From: Phoenix dactylifera
Taxonomy: Eukaryota > Streptophyta > Magnoliopsida > Arecales > Arecaceae
DNA: 64,000 bases
Direction of reading: 5' to 3'
Assembly: GCF_009389715.1 (NCBI RefSeq)
Contig: NC_052401.1
Span: 310,001 to 374,000 of the forward strand
The notes under the pieces were generated by a model that worked only from the letters and a program-made list of their open reading frames with translations, was not told the origin of the DNA and ran no database searches. Position numbers and translations under genes: made by a program. This document shows, piece by piece, positions 10,501 through 21,479 of the stretch. Position 1 is the first letter of the stretch. Each line of letters opens with the position of its first letter.

Positions 10501-13500
10501 TGGTTAATTTGGTTTAACCAATGCTTGTGACAAATCTGGATTTCTTATGTTTCTGTTCAAGGCATAGGACAATCCCCATTAATACAATTTAAAGCTTGCG
10601 AATGAAATCTTACAAATCTTTATCTTTTCTTTTTCTTGGATACATGATGGATTACATGTCTAGATCTATGCGTTATGGTGTCATGGGCTTGACAATTCAT
10701 CTCCTGCAGTAGTTGAACCTTGAACCAGTTGAGAAAAAACTTTTTAGTTTAAGATGTGGTTATGAACATGGGTCCTCTTCTCTTTAGATGCTTGTGTGAG
10801 TGTGGATGCGCTAAGTGAAGGGTGGTCTCAAGCTCAGTCCTTGTTATGAAAGTTTTTTTTTTTTTAAAAGCTCAACATACCCCTATAAATTCTGTTCTGA
10901 TCTTGGCTCAGAATGTAATGAGAAATGCTCAAGCGATTGGGGCCAAATATTTGACTGGCTGTTTTTAACCTGACTTGGCTCAAATTATAAGATGATTTGG
11001 TATGCCTTGTAGTAAGAGCAAATAGAATAAAACATTACTTCTTTTTTATTTCCTGGGTTTGAGGTTGAGTTCGGTGAAATTTTTCCTTATGCACACACAG
11101 ACATCCATACATGCACATGCGTAGGCCATATGCAGGTTAATTAGGAAAGCTTAATGTGCCAACATAATATTTGGTTTAAAGTTTAGTGTGTATTCAAGTT
11201 GTGCCAAAACTTTTTAAGCCCCCCAACAAAATTGTTATTTGGCCCAGCCCTTTAAGGCCAATGGTAAGGTTGCTCCATTGTGATCTAGAGGTCGCAGGTT
11301 CGAAACACAGAAACTGCTTTTCCGAACATGGAGTTAAGATTGCGTACTTCTAACCCTCCCCAGATTCCGCAATGGTAAGAGCCTTATGTACCAAGCCCCT
11401 CAGCCGTCTCAGGATATAGTTTGGGTTGAGCACATCATATAGTGGCCCAGCCAAATATGCAGCCATGTAATTCAATGGCGTAAGGCGCAGATTTTCAAAA
11501 AAGGCGTCTTTGGTTTCTGAATTTTATTTATGATATATAGTTTCAAAATGTTAGTGATTTAAGCATTATCAACTGCAGAAACGAAAAAATGTGTCCATAT
11601 TGACTGCATCAAATCATGAAAACAAGGAAACTTCATTGCTTTGATTGGACACCTCATACTGATCTTTAAAGAAGGTGATATATGATTTACTTAAATGGAA
11701 ATGAAGTGTTAGACAGTAAAAGGTGAATGAGAAAATAAGCTCCAAAGTGACTCACTTGAAAAGTTGCATCTTGGAGGAGGTGTGTCTCTTCAAAAGAGAT
11801 GCATCTATTCATTTGTAGGGATGCATCTTTTCATTTAAAAGATATGACTGTAACATGAAAGACATGACTATTCGTAGGGATGTATATATTCATTTGAATA
11901 GAAAAGACATGTCTCTTCACTTGGCGTCTATTCTGAATAGTTACTATGAACTCTAAAAATAGAGCCTTGCCCTAACCATTTTATATACAAAATTTTATTT
12001 AATTCATTTTGTTCTCTTATTCAAAGAGAGTACAAAAACTCAATTTTTGGTTCGCCGTACAAACAAATTGGTGTGCTCCTTTTGTTTGTGAAGATCATTG
12101 TATTCTGGGAGGCAGATGCTCAAGAGATCCAAAGCACCTGTGTAGAGGGCGAGATCTGTCTTAAGGGCATAGTGTCAAACACTAGCCTTGATCTTACATA
12201 GATGTGATAAATCTTCATTTGAGGCCAAATTTATTTATTGATCTATTTATTATTCAAGTTATTTCACAAATTCACAATACACACAAGCAACATGGAGAAC
12301 TAAGGAATAAGCTGTAGTATAGAGCGATGTAGTACTTTGTTCATGTATATGCAAACCCTAAACAGATTGCACATTTTTTCGGCATGATGATTACACACAT
12401 GATACAATTTTCACATAATGCTATGTTTCAAGCATGTATCAAATAATTTTACATTCTGTTGCAAGGAATTTAGAGCTAACTTCTTAGTTTTTGCTGTGAT
12501 GTAAATACTTATGGGATTAGTTTATGCTGTGAATGTATATACTTTATGCTGATGCTTGTGCACCATATGGCAGCTCCATTTCACCAGATGCAACAGTACT
12601 ACAGATACGGAGAATTTGACACTTGCTTCGGGAAGTGGAATGCACTCTTTGACTGTTTGAGCCTCAAAACCAAAAAGTCATCAGAAGTTCAGGTTTGGTA
12701 TAATTCTAACCATAGCTTATGTTAATTACCATTTGAAAAGCCTTGAAAACCTAGTTAACCACAAAACTGGAAGGTCATCAGAAGTTCAGGTTTGGCATAA
12801 CTCTAACCATAGTCTATGTTTATTTCCATTTGAAAAGCCTTGAAAACCTAGTTAGCCACAAATGCGTCCTTGGGTAATTTAAGACTATTTTCTGTGGTTA
12901 CTATTCAGAAATCAGTTTCCATCAAATTGGACGACTATGGTATCTTCTGGTTATCTTACGCAGATTTTTTTTTTCTATGTAAATTGTTACTAATTGGTGT
13001 TGCAACCATGCATGTGAACTCTAATTGCGCGTTTGTGTTTGTTAGGTCAAGATTTATGAAACTTTGTGGTTTATCCTTTATGCATCAACTCATTGTCTAT
13101 TTAAAAGCAAGTCAATATCCTTTATTCATCAACGCATTTTCTATTTAAAAAGCAAGTCAGTATCCTTTCTCTCACTTCCTCCATCCATGTTACCTCGGTT
13201 TTCTCCTCATCTTTTTTGACTTTCAACATGGATCTGGGGCCTGGGCCTGTCTATTTCTAGAGACACCTGCATATATTTTTCTGTTGTGAAAATATTAGGT
13301 CGAGATCTAATCACCAGGTACCTGCATATCTTGGTTGTATCTACCCCCTTCCCAATCCGTATGAAGCTCATTTGGATTTTGCTCGGATTTTTCAAGATGG
13401 CAGCCTAGGATTGGAAAAGTGAGAAAACAATAACAAAAACAAGAAGAGTAGGGAGTAATGTATGCCGCTATTTACAGCTTTCTTGATATTGATTTAGATT

Positions 13501-14028
13501 CCTCCAAAACAACCCCATGGCATCACATTCTGTATTGGGTTTGGTTTGTTCATTGCAAAATAGTTTTCGGGAACAACTGCTTGCCTCTGTGTTACTGGGG
13601 CATCTCCTAAAGGAGCCCAAAAAGTCTATGATTAGTCAACTGTTGATCTTGAAGGGCGTATATGAGTGGCTGCTGGACGCATCAAGGTGGTCATAGAAAC
13701 GCATCGATAAAGTTCTCGTGTGTACCATCATGTTAAAGTTCTACTTTTGATCATTATTGATTTCTTTTCTTTTTTTTTTTTACTTTTGTCTCTTGGTTCT
13801 TTGGATGCGCTATTTTCGACATCATGCATGTACGGGTTTCCAGTATGCATATGTTTTTTGTCAGTCTTAGCTTAAGGGCTTCGTCTCGTTTTGTTGCAGG
13901 AGATTTTAGAAGCTCGTGAGAAATCGAGGCCACATATCTGGGAATATCGGACGGTTGAGGAAGCCTCGGTGAATTGGTGGAGGATGTATGGCCATTTTTT
14001 CAAGTTCCCTCCTAAACCTGATTCGTAA
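7552..14028 (+). CDS. DUF3128 family protein (C22orf39/Emr1-like), 3 exons, 140 aa
   Basis: Exons 7552-7726, 12574-12692 and 13900-14028 join in frame across GT-AG introns of 4.8 and 1.2 kb. The start MDHPPKEAAAA is the first ATG after a GC-rich leader and is followed by an alanine run (GCG repeat) and a Pro/Ala stretch. The conserved part begins at VRRVFCTKCFDALWFCYS, continues with QMQQYYRYGEFDTCFGKW and ends with PHIWEYRTVEEASVNWW. CFGKWNALFDC is a CX9C pair, with more cysteines just upstream. This layout is that of the small DUF3128 proteins conserved from fungi to plants and animals. The yeast member Emr1 is linked to mitochondria; the plant role is unknown to me. All three exons are clean. 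The end of exon 2 is copied in the following intron. Confidence 0.85.
7570..7601. repeat. (GCG)n microsatellite coding for poly-alanine
   Basis: About ten GCG units run in frame near the start of the DUF3128 gene. They also make long Gly and Pro runs in the other frames, which are artefacts. Confidence 0.9.
9413..9435. repeat. Run of 23 G
   Basis: An uninterrupted G run lies in intron 1 of the DUF3128 gene. Such runs can form quadruplexes and are hard to sequence, so the length is uncertain. Confidence 0.9.
11255..11405 (+). mobile_element. tRNA-derived SINE (Au-SINE-like)
   Basis: AATGGTAAGGTTGCTCC near 11260 resembles a pol III A box, and GGTCGCAGGTTCGAAAC at 11290-11306 is a good B box, at tRNA-like spacing. 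The tail ATTGCGTACTTCTAACCCTC then CCTTATGTACCAAGCCCCTC matches the layout of the plant Au SINE family. It lies in intron 1 of the DUF3128 gene in sense orientation. It is not a tRNA gene because no cloverleaf can be drawn around the boxes. Confidence 0.6.
12662..12862 (+). repeat. 97-bp tandem duplication copying the end of exon 2 and its splice donor
   Basis: The last 30 bp of exon 2, its GT donor and the first 65 bp of intron 2 are repeated once with a 97-bp period. TCATCAGAAGTTCAG followed by GTTTGG occurs at both sites, so donors stand at 12693 and 12790. Using the second adds VWYNSNHSLC and a stop, so the first must be used for full-length protein. Confidence 0.85.
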
Positions 14029-14381
14029 ACTTACCCAGATTGCTCGGCTCTTTTCCCCCGAGCGCGCACATTACATTGCTTCGGTTAAGTCTTTGAGCTT
14101 ATAGTTGTCTTCCGAAAAATAAAGACTCGAGGCGGGTAGTCCCATTAATTAGCCAGAGTGCGATGTATCTGAAAACACTCGAGCATCCGTTGAGCTGGAG
14201 GTTTAACCTTGAAAGAGGGCTGGAGGTCAGGAAAGAATCACACAATAGGTTTGGATGCTGTCTCCTGTTCTTCTTACTTTAATTATCACCTGGCAGCTTT
14301 ATTTGTTGTTTTCTCCTTTAGTCGGTCGTATGCCTTATTAAAAGATGCAGGAATTGAAAGCTCTCACCAGAAAAGATGTTT

Positions 14382-14416
<35 letters not shown>

Positions 14417-17400
14417 TCTCCTTTTGTTTTATTTCTACAAGGCAACTGCGAAGAATCTAATATGAAAATGCCCACTTCGTAGATTATTATACAATCATAT
14501 CTCTACCATCTAGGCTTTATCGGAAAACCCAATCATTTTTTAAAGCCGGGGGAGGTGGGAAATGGTCTGTGATGCGAGTCATCTGTACGCAACCGCGAAT
14601 ATGTACGGGAAGGTCTTTTGACCGGACTCTTGAATTTTGGCCGGAAAGCTGCGATGGAGCCCTGGGCATATTTGGTCGCTGCAAACCGTATCTGGCAAAG
14701 ACCTTGCTGGTGGCGAGCTGGATCCACTGGAATGGGTAGATGGTGGGTGATCTAAGTCTTGATAGAAGAGGAAGGAAATAAATGGAACGCACCGGCTTTG
14801 TTTTGCTCTTTTGTGGTGGAAATAGTCCTGCAGACGTTGCCGATCCAAATTAAACGGCCGAAATAATCTAATTGGAACAAATGCAATAGGGATCATAAAG
14901 AATCCCTGAGCCCGAGGGCAGCACCTCCGAAACGTCGGCGTTAATAGATTCCCTGTCCTTTCTTGTATGTGCGAGTCACGCGGAGCTGTTCTCTAATCTG
15001 GGGTTTCGAAGTTTTCAGTTTTTTCATAGGCAAATAATGATGGCTGTAATAAGCCCCTGAGAAGCTCGCACGAGGTTGTTGGCTGCCGATGGAAAGAGAG
15101 AGCGGCAGGTAGGGAAAGAGGGAGCGCGTGACCGATGCATCACGTGCGTGTGGCTCGCTCCGCTTCTCTCTCCGGGTGAACAGGAATGGGAAAAAGGTTG
15201 GCAGTGGTAGCAAGCGCGTCACCATCGTCGGTCGAGCCCGCTGCCGTCCCGCATCGTTTTACTTGGGTTTCTCCGAAGCCTTGCTGCGGTTGCCTCCCAC
15301 GGGAGAAGGACGCACGGATGGCAGAAAGAAGAGGGGGGCTCGATCGAGGTGATGGATTCTCGGGCAGCCTGGGCGTAGCCTCGGCTTTCCCTGTTCTTCT
15401 CACGCTGGGAGCTGGCCCACCTACGTCAAGTCGTTGATGATGGATTGTGGTCAAACCGGCACCATTTGCTCTTTCTCTGTCAGGTGGGTCATCCAAGGTC
15501 CCCAATGGACCAAGGCGGTCATCATCATCTCTTTCGTAGGCTCCTGCATGCGTTTACGGCTCATTCTGATGCAATATTTTTGTGCTGCGCGAGGGACGGG
15601 GTTGCGTCTTTCGCGCGATTCACCTTACTTCGCGCGCGAGGCCACCGCTACCGTTGGATGATCACCCACGGATCATTTTGAGATCTGCGATTACTATAAG
15701 ATCTGTGCAGATGAATGCACGGTGGAGTTCAGAGTGCTTTGACATCTGTGCAGGCATGATTCAACAACGGATCCCTGCCAAGAGAGATGAATCATTTTTT
15801 ATTCGCGAAAGATACCGCTTCTATCCGGTAACCGATCACTGATGCACCAATAAAAAGGGTATCGTAGTATATATAGTTTGTGGACTAGACGAGGCTGATA
15901 ATATACGTACATAGTCTCATTCTCATGTGTATGGAGACTAATTTAGTATTTTGAACCAATAAAACCCAAGCCACAATAAAACGTTGTTACTGTTGCACCA
16001 AGGCCGTCTTCTAAATTACTAGTGCAGCAACTAATTTGCAACTTAAATTAAAATGTTCCTATCACCAAACTCCATTCACTTTTAAAGAATTGAAGACTGG
16101 TTAGATTGCGATATATGAGGAGCATTATTTGACAAAAAAAATTACATAAGGGGTGCATGCTTCTAATAGAAAATCCGATCGGGATGTTGATTGCATATTA
16201 TGATTACTATGTAAAACAATCTAAATTATTTCTTACCAAATTATATGAAAGGTGAAATATCACTTTAACTTAATGGTAAGTCACTAATAATAGAAATAAT
16301 CAAATTTATAGCTTTGATAATTGCCGGTAAGAATTTTTTTTTGGCTTTGGTCCAGTAAGAATTTTTCATGCCATGTTTTTTTGCAGCGTAGCTCATAGTA
16401 ATCAAATCCTAACACGTTCTTTAAATCACATGAAATGAAGAAGTGCATCATGGACACCAAAAATCCAGTGATGTACCTTACACCCTCTTTAGGAAAAGTA
16501 ATAGCGATGTCCCTCCAACTTTACTTCAAACAGACTTTAACCCTAATTTTTTTTAGGAAAAAAATAGTCCCTCAAAAATATTTTTTGTGTCAATGCAATC
16601 CAACTATTTATTTGTTCCCCCTAAATTTTGAGTGATTAATTAAAAAAATTTAAACTTCAGAGGGGAGATGTTTGTCAATAAAAATGTAAAGGATGTTGCC
16701 GTATTCTCTCCATCCACTTATTTTAGGAAAAGTGACCATGCCTCCCGTGTGAAGAAAAGTCTTCACTTCTCCTTGCATGTTGAGGTTGACCGATGATTTG
16801 CATGACCAACCTCAGCCATATATTCAAGATAGAGCGGTGGCGTGGCATGCCAACGTGAAAAAAATGTATGATGATGCCAAATAAAGAAAATCAATTTGTT
16901 GGTCTCTGAACAGTTTCATGGAGTTATCCACTGCCAACTAGTAAGATGGTGCGGACATAGTAGCGATCGAGGCTACCCAAGCTTAGGTGGATGATGTACT
17001 TTTGAAAGCTTTAGTTTCGAGGTGACCTCTCTGATATGAATGGAAAATTTTATTTTAACAGTTAAAATGGTTTGAGTTTTTGATAGTTCAAATTTAGATT
17101 TTTGGATCTAGAATATCAAGCAAGTATTGAGATTTATTGCCAAATTCCAATAATTCTATCAAGATCCAGAATCATATTAAATTAGATCGAGATTTAGATC
17201 GACGTAATATAAAAGTTTTTTTTTTAAGTGGAGTAGGATAGTGATAATTTTATTTTTTGATAGAAGATGGTGATGTTTTTTTTATTGTACCAACGAGAGC
17301 GTATAGTTTTATTAAGAAGGGGAAAGAGTTATATGCGTCTTTTTTAAGAGAGCGAGAGAGGCAACTTGGAGAGGTGGGAGTGTGGTGGAGACGTCCCAGG

Positions 17401-19463
17401 GAAGTTTTAAGATAGGAGAGGAAAAAAATTAGTATGATGACTCTGTTTGTGGATGGCTTCCTTGGGTGAGAGGGGGTCGAGTTTGGCTCTTTACAATTAT
17501 TTTAATAAAAAAGCTTTTCTTCTCTTTTCGATTTTTTTTTTTCTTTCATGATTTCTTTTCTGTAGATGTTTGTTTGAATCCTTTCGGCATCTCTTTCTTG
17601 TTATTTTTTTAGATGTTTGTTTTGAATTTTGGGCCAGTGTATTTATTAATTTACACTGAGTATCATGCTGTTCTACGGCAATGGACGTCTAAAAAAATCC
17701 GCTTTTTTTTTCATTAAATAAAAATCGGCATCTCTGGGCATTGGATTCCGGTGTCTTACAAATCGCAAGAGAAGGCACCATTCAGCTAATAAAATTAGGT
17801 AGTGCCGGTTGAACGTTTGAAAAATCCAACTCAGCGCCCGTGAATAGCTCCCCCGTTCAAACTCCTAACGCCGAGGGGGGCCAGGTGACGTAGCCCATCT
17901 TAGATCAGCCGACAGGCCAGCAAGGCAGGGATGTTGGGTGCCCGGAAGAAGACAGCGGAGGGAGGCCTCCCCTTGGCGCCATTTGGTGGCGCGCCGGGGA
18001 CCCAGGGGAAGCTCTCCCTCCCGACGTAAGCTCGAGGATTCTGGAGGGTTTAAGGTAGGCCCACCGAGGGAAGGGAAGGAAGGCCAAGCTAACGTCGAAC
18101 GAGTCCTCCGACAGCTTTTAAGCCTGCTGGTGCTTGTATTTTTTTTTTTTTTTTTTTTTGCTTTGAAGGCGGAGAAGCCCCTCCACAGTTCTTTATTTCT
18201 CCCCTGCCATTCTTTTTTACAACTATATTTATGTATATATTTATGCCGCCTGCCAGCTAGCTTCCTTTCTCCTTTCCCTCCCTCCCACTTCTCGCTCTTT
18301 CTTTAAAAGAGGAACTGCAAATGCGACGCTCGGATTTCATTTGGTTTCAGAAACGGAGAGCGGTGTTGGGATATGCACCCCCTCTCCCCAAATTCTTTAT
18401 CATTAGGATATAAGTATTGATTATTTATTAATATAATTCAGAGAGGGTTTTAGCTTTTACAGCGCAGCAACAGTTGACCGGATCAGATTAATCTCTTTTC
18501 CCATCCCCTTCCTCCCTCCATCGATGTCTGTGGAGGGGCGTCCTTCTTAATTTTTTTCTTTTCAAAAGTTTAAAGTTACATCTCGCTCCCAAGCGAAAAC
18601 CGCCTTTTTTTTTTATTGCTATTTCTTTTTGTTCTGGGGTGGTGAAATAAATTAATAAAACCGCCTTCCTACTTATCTACGTATAGTGCGTGAAAGAGAC
18701 ATGCCGTAATTACTCAAAAGCCCCTGTTGTTGTGGCTTGCTTCCCATGGAGGCCACCACCTTTGCGGCTTTGCTCGAAATACTTCCTCCGTCCGTTCAGA
18801 GTGCGTATGATTTTCGGGTAAGAGTAAGGAGATGGATGGAGATTTATTAGGGAAGAGTCTCCCCTAAATCTGCCAACTAGTCTACTAGATTTGCTTCTTT
18901 ATTCCCAATCCTATAGTTTTCTGACGGGTAAAAACTCGGCGCTCGGCAGTATTATAAGGGGAGGGTCTCCCTTAAAGCTACCTACTACATATAATTCTTT
19001 ATAATTCTTTAGTTCTAACGAGCAAAAGTTGGGGGCTTGGAATTTTGGTATCTACCGATTGGCCATTTATGGTTGAACGACTCGGAGTGGATTTCAAAAT
19101 TTTTTTTTGAAAAAAAAGGAGAGAGAGAAAACAAGGAGGATCCAGGAAACCGCCCCGCCCTATAAATAAATGCATTGATTCGATCGCTTTCTTTTTTTAT
19201 CGCCTTTTGTCCTCCATTTTTTTTCCGTGACAATAGCAAACCCCGACCCCCACCCTCCCTAAAAAAAAAAAGAAGGAAAATTATGACAGGACCTCGCGCA
19301 CTTGACTGTTCTGCTATCGTATCCTTTTTTTTTAAAAATTAAAATTATAATATATTTTTTTAATTTTAAAAATTTTAAACGAATTTTCTGAGTTTTCGAA
19401 CCATTCCAAACTTGCCCTTGGACTCTCTAACCTATGAATGGCATTAGCCTATTCCAGTATTTT

Positions 19464-19860
19464 TTTAAGATCTATCCAGATGGATAAATAATCTAAATCA
19501 TCTACATGGTCGCTTTGAGATCTATGCAGGTAGATGAATGAATAATCCTGGTCATCCATACAATCACTTTGAGATCCGTACAAGTGGATGACTATTTGGA
19601 TCATTTATATGGTTGCTATAAGATCTATGTAGACGGATGAATATTCGGATTATCTATGCAGTTGCTTGGATATCTGTGCACGTGAATGAACATTTGTATT
19701 GCTTCGAGATCTGTACAAAGAGATGGATAATTCTGATCATCTATTGATTGCTTTGAGATGTGTGCATATTGATAAATATCAGATCATCCACAATTGCTTT
19801 GAGAGATACACATGTGAATGAATATCTAAATCATTTGCGGTTGTTTTGAGATCTATGCAG
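19464..19860. repeat. Degenerate tandem array, about 49-bp unit, 8-9 copies
   Basis: Units follow the pattern GCTTTGAGATCTATGCAG, then ATGGATGAATATCTGGATCA and a short link. Neighbouring units differ at many positions and vary from about 37 to 54 bp. Confidence 0.75.
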
Positions 19861-20350
19861 GCATCATCCTCTTCTTCCTCTCTAATCGTCTTTTCTCCTC
19901 TTCTTTTTTTCCCTCCACGTCGCTAGCGGTCAGATGAAAGCATATGTGGCAACACCGGTGAGCCTCTCACAACAACATCGATACACCACTCCATCATTTT
20001 GTGGCGAATCTCTCTCTTCTCTCCAAAGTCTAGGGCTTCTGACTCCGCCTAAACCTTAATTTTCCCCAATTTCTTCTAATCTCTTGATTTCTGACTCCAA
20101 ATTCTATTTCGATAATCTCAACCATAGCCTAGTTCCGACGTCTTTGATTATCTTGATCTATTCTCACCTCACCAAACCCCGATCTCTCAGGCTCAAACCA
20201 TCCACCGCCTGCCCTCGTGCCCCACTACCAGTGTTGGGATCTTCAACAATCACAGCCCATGTTGAGGGAGCGGGTGGCGCCAATAGTGGCTGGTGTGGAG
20301 AAAGCCCTCCTCCCATATTTCCTTTCTTGCACGAATTCGGATCATCCATT

Positions 20351-20540
20351 TGCCTTTGAGATTTGTGCAGATGGATAAATATCTAGGCTTTGAGATCTAT
20401 GTAGATGGATGAATATCTGGATTATCTATACGGTCGCTTTGAGATTTTTGTAGGTGGGTGAATAATTTATATCATCCACTAGTCGCTTTGAGATCTATGT
20501 AGATGGATGATGATTCTGGTTGTGCTTTGAGATCTATGCC
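20351..20540. repeat. Second block of the 49-bp degenerate repeat, about 4-5 copies
   Basis: The same unit (CTTTGAGATCTATGTAGATG) returns after 490 bp of unrelated sequence. Stray units also occur at about 15680-15760. Confidence 0.75.
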
Positions 20541-21217
20541 CGACGAATGGGAGATTCAGCGTAGAACAATTTTATATTATAATACGATGGTCACATGATG
20601 TAATGGAGATGAGTCAACTTGGAATAATTTGCAAATTTGGGTTTTTTTTTTTTGAACTTCTTAAAGTTAAAAAAAAAAAGTTAACCAAGGTTGGCCTAAA
20701 ATTAAGAGGGTATTGTCGTAATTTTAATTTAATTAACTAACTGGATACGAACGAATTGCCGCTAGGTTTAGGTTCTGCAGAAGAAACACGGGCTGGACTA
20801 TGTTTTCACTGTATTCCCAGATTCTCCAGCTCCACTTTTCCCAGCCCAACTCCCCACGAGATAAAAAGAAAGCCCCTGGAGTCTGAGGGCACGCACCCTG
20901 CCCTGCTTGGTGGCATCGACGTCATTCCGAGTGGTTTCAAGGGGTTTAGAGGTCACTTAAAGAGAGGGAGGAAATTGCGTGTGAGAGAGAGATGAGGGGA
21001 AGTGGAACCCGCTCTTTCTATGTATTTGTCTCTCGCCTCACGGTTGCGGTAGCAGCAGCCGGAGGAGGAGCAGGCGAGGGAGAACAAAGAAAGGGAAAGG
21101 GAAAAAATAAAAAAAGAAGGCAAGGAAAGGAAGAAAGGGATAACCAGAGCAGCTTTTTTTTTTTTTTGTTCCTTTTCCTTTGTCCGTTTCTTTCTCTTTC
21201 TCAATCGACGACGGACG

Positions 21218-21275
21218 GAGAGTAGAGTAGAGTAGAGGAGAGGAGAGGAGAGGAGAGGAAAGAGAGGAAGACTCG
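21218..21275. promoter_or_regulatory. GA-rich tract in the AHL leader
   Basis: AGAGTAGAGTAGAGGAGAGG-type repeats stand about 200 bp before the AHL start codon. GA repeats in plant leaders are known binding sites of BBR/BPC factors; a role here is inferred. The purine strand is also open to false open frames. Confidence 0.45.
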
Positions 21276-21479
21276 CCCGCCCTGCTCGTCGTCGCGTCTC
21301 ATTCCAAAACCCAGAAAGGAAGAAGAGGAGAAGGAACGAAGAAAAAAGAAAGAAGGAGATCGAAACTTTATCCAACCACTCGATCGGGTTTTCTCTCTCC
21401 TTCCCTTTGCGCTGCTGCTGGTGTTCCTATTGTCCGTCTGTCCGTCTGTCGGCGTGTCGGATAGCTCGCTAGTATATGC

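Larger units (their letters stand above)
14029..21479. other. 7.4 kb intergenic region without a recognised gene
   Basis: Open frames here are short and have no family features. 14.0-14.5 kb is probably the DUF3128 3' end and includes a (CT)n tract at 14386-14412. 14.5-15.8 kb is GC-richer with overlapping open frames on both strands that I do not recognise. 15.9-19.3 kb is AT-rich with many T or A runs. 19.46-20.54 kb holds the 49-bp degenerate repeats. From 20.75 kb the sequence becomes the leader of the AHL gene. Confidence 0.6.

Noticed and set aside
11261-11306. tRNA gene suggested by A-box and B-box sequences
   Set aside because: No acceptor stem or cloverleaf; the tail fits a SINE.
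11600-12240. Possible copia-type LTR remnant in the DUF3128 intron
   Set aside because: The region has an LTR-like feel (TAGAGCCTTGCC, GGTTCGCCGTACAAAC), but I found no paired end, primer site or second copy.
15140-15505. 121-codon minus-strand open frame
   Set aside because: Overlaps several other open frames on both strands in GC-rich DNA; no motif or splice context supports a gene.
19464-19860. CRISPR-like array of regular repeats
   Set aside because: Units are contiguous and degenerate, have no unique spacers, and the DNA is plant nuclear.
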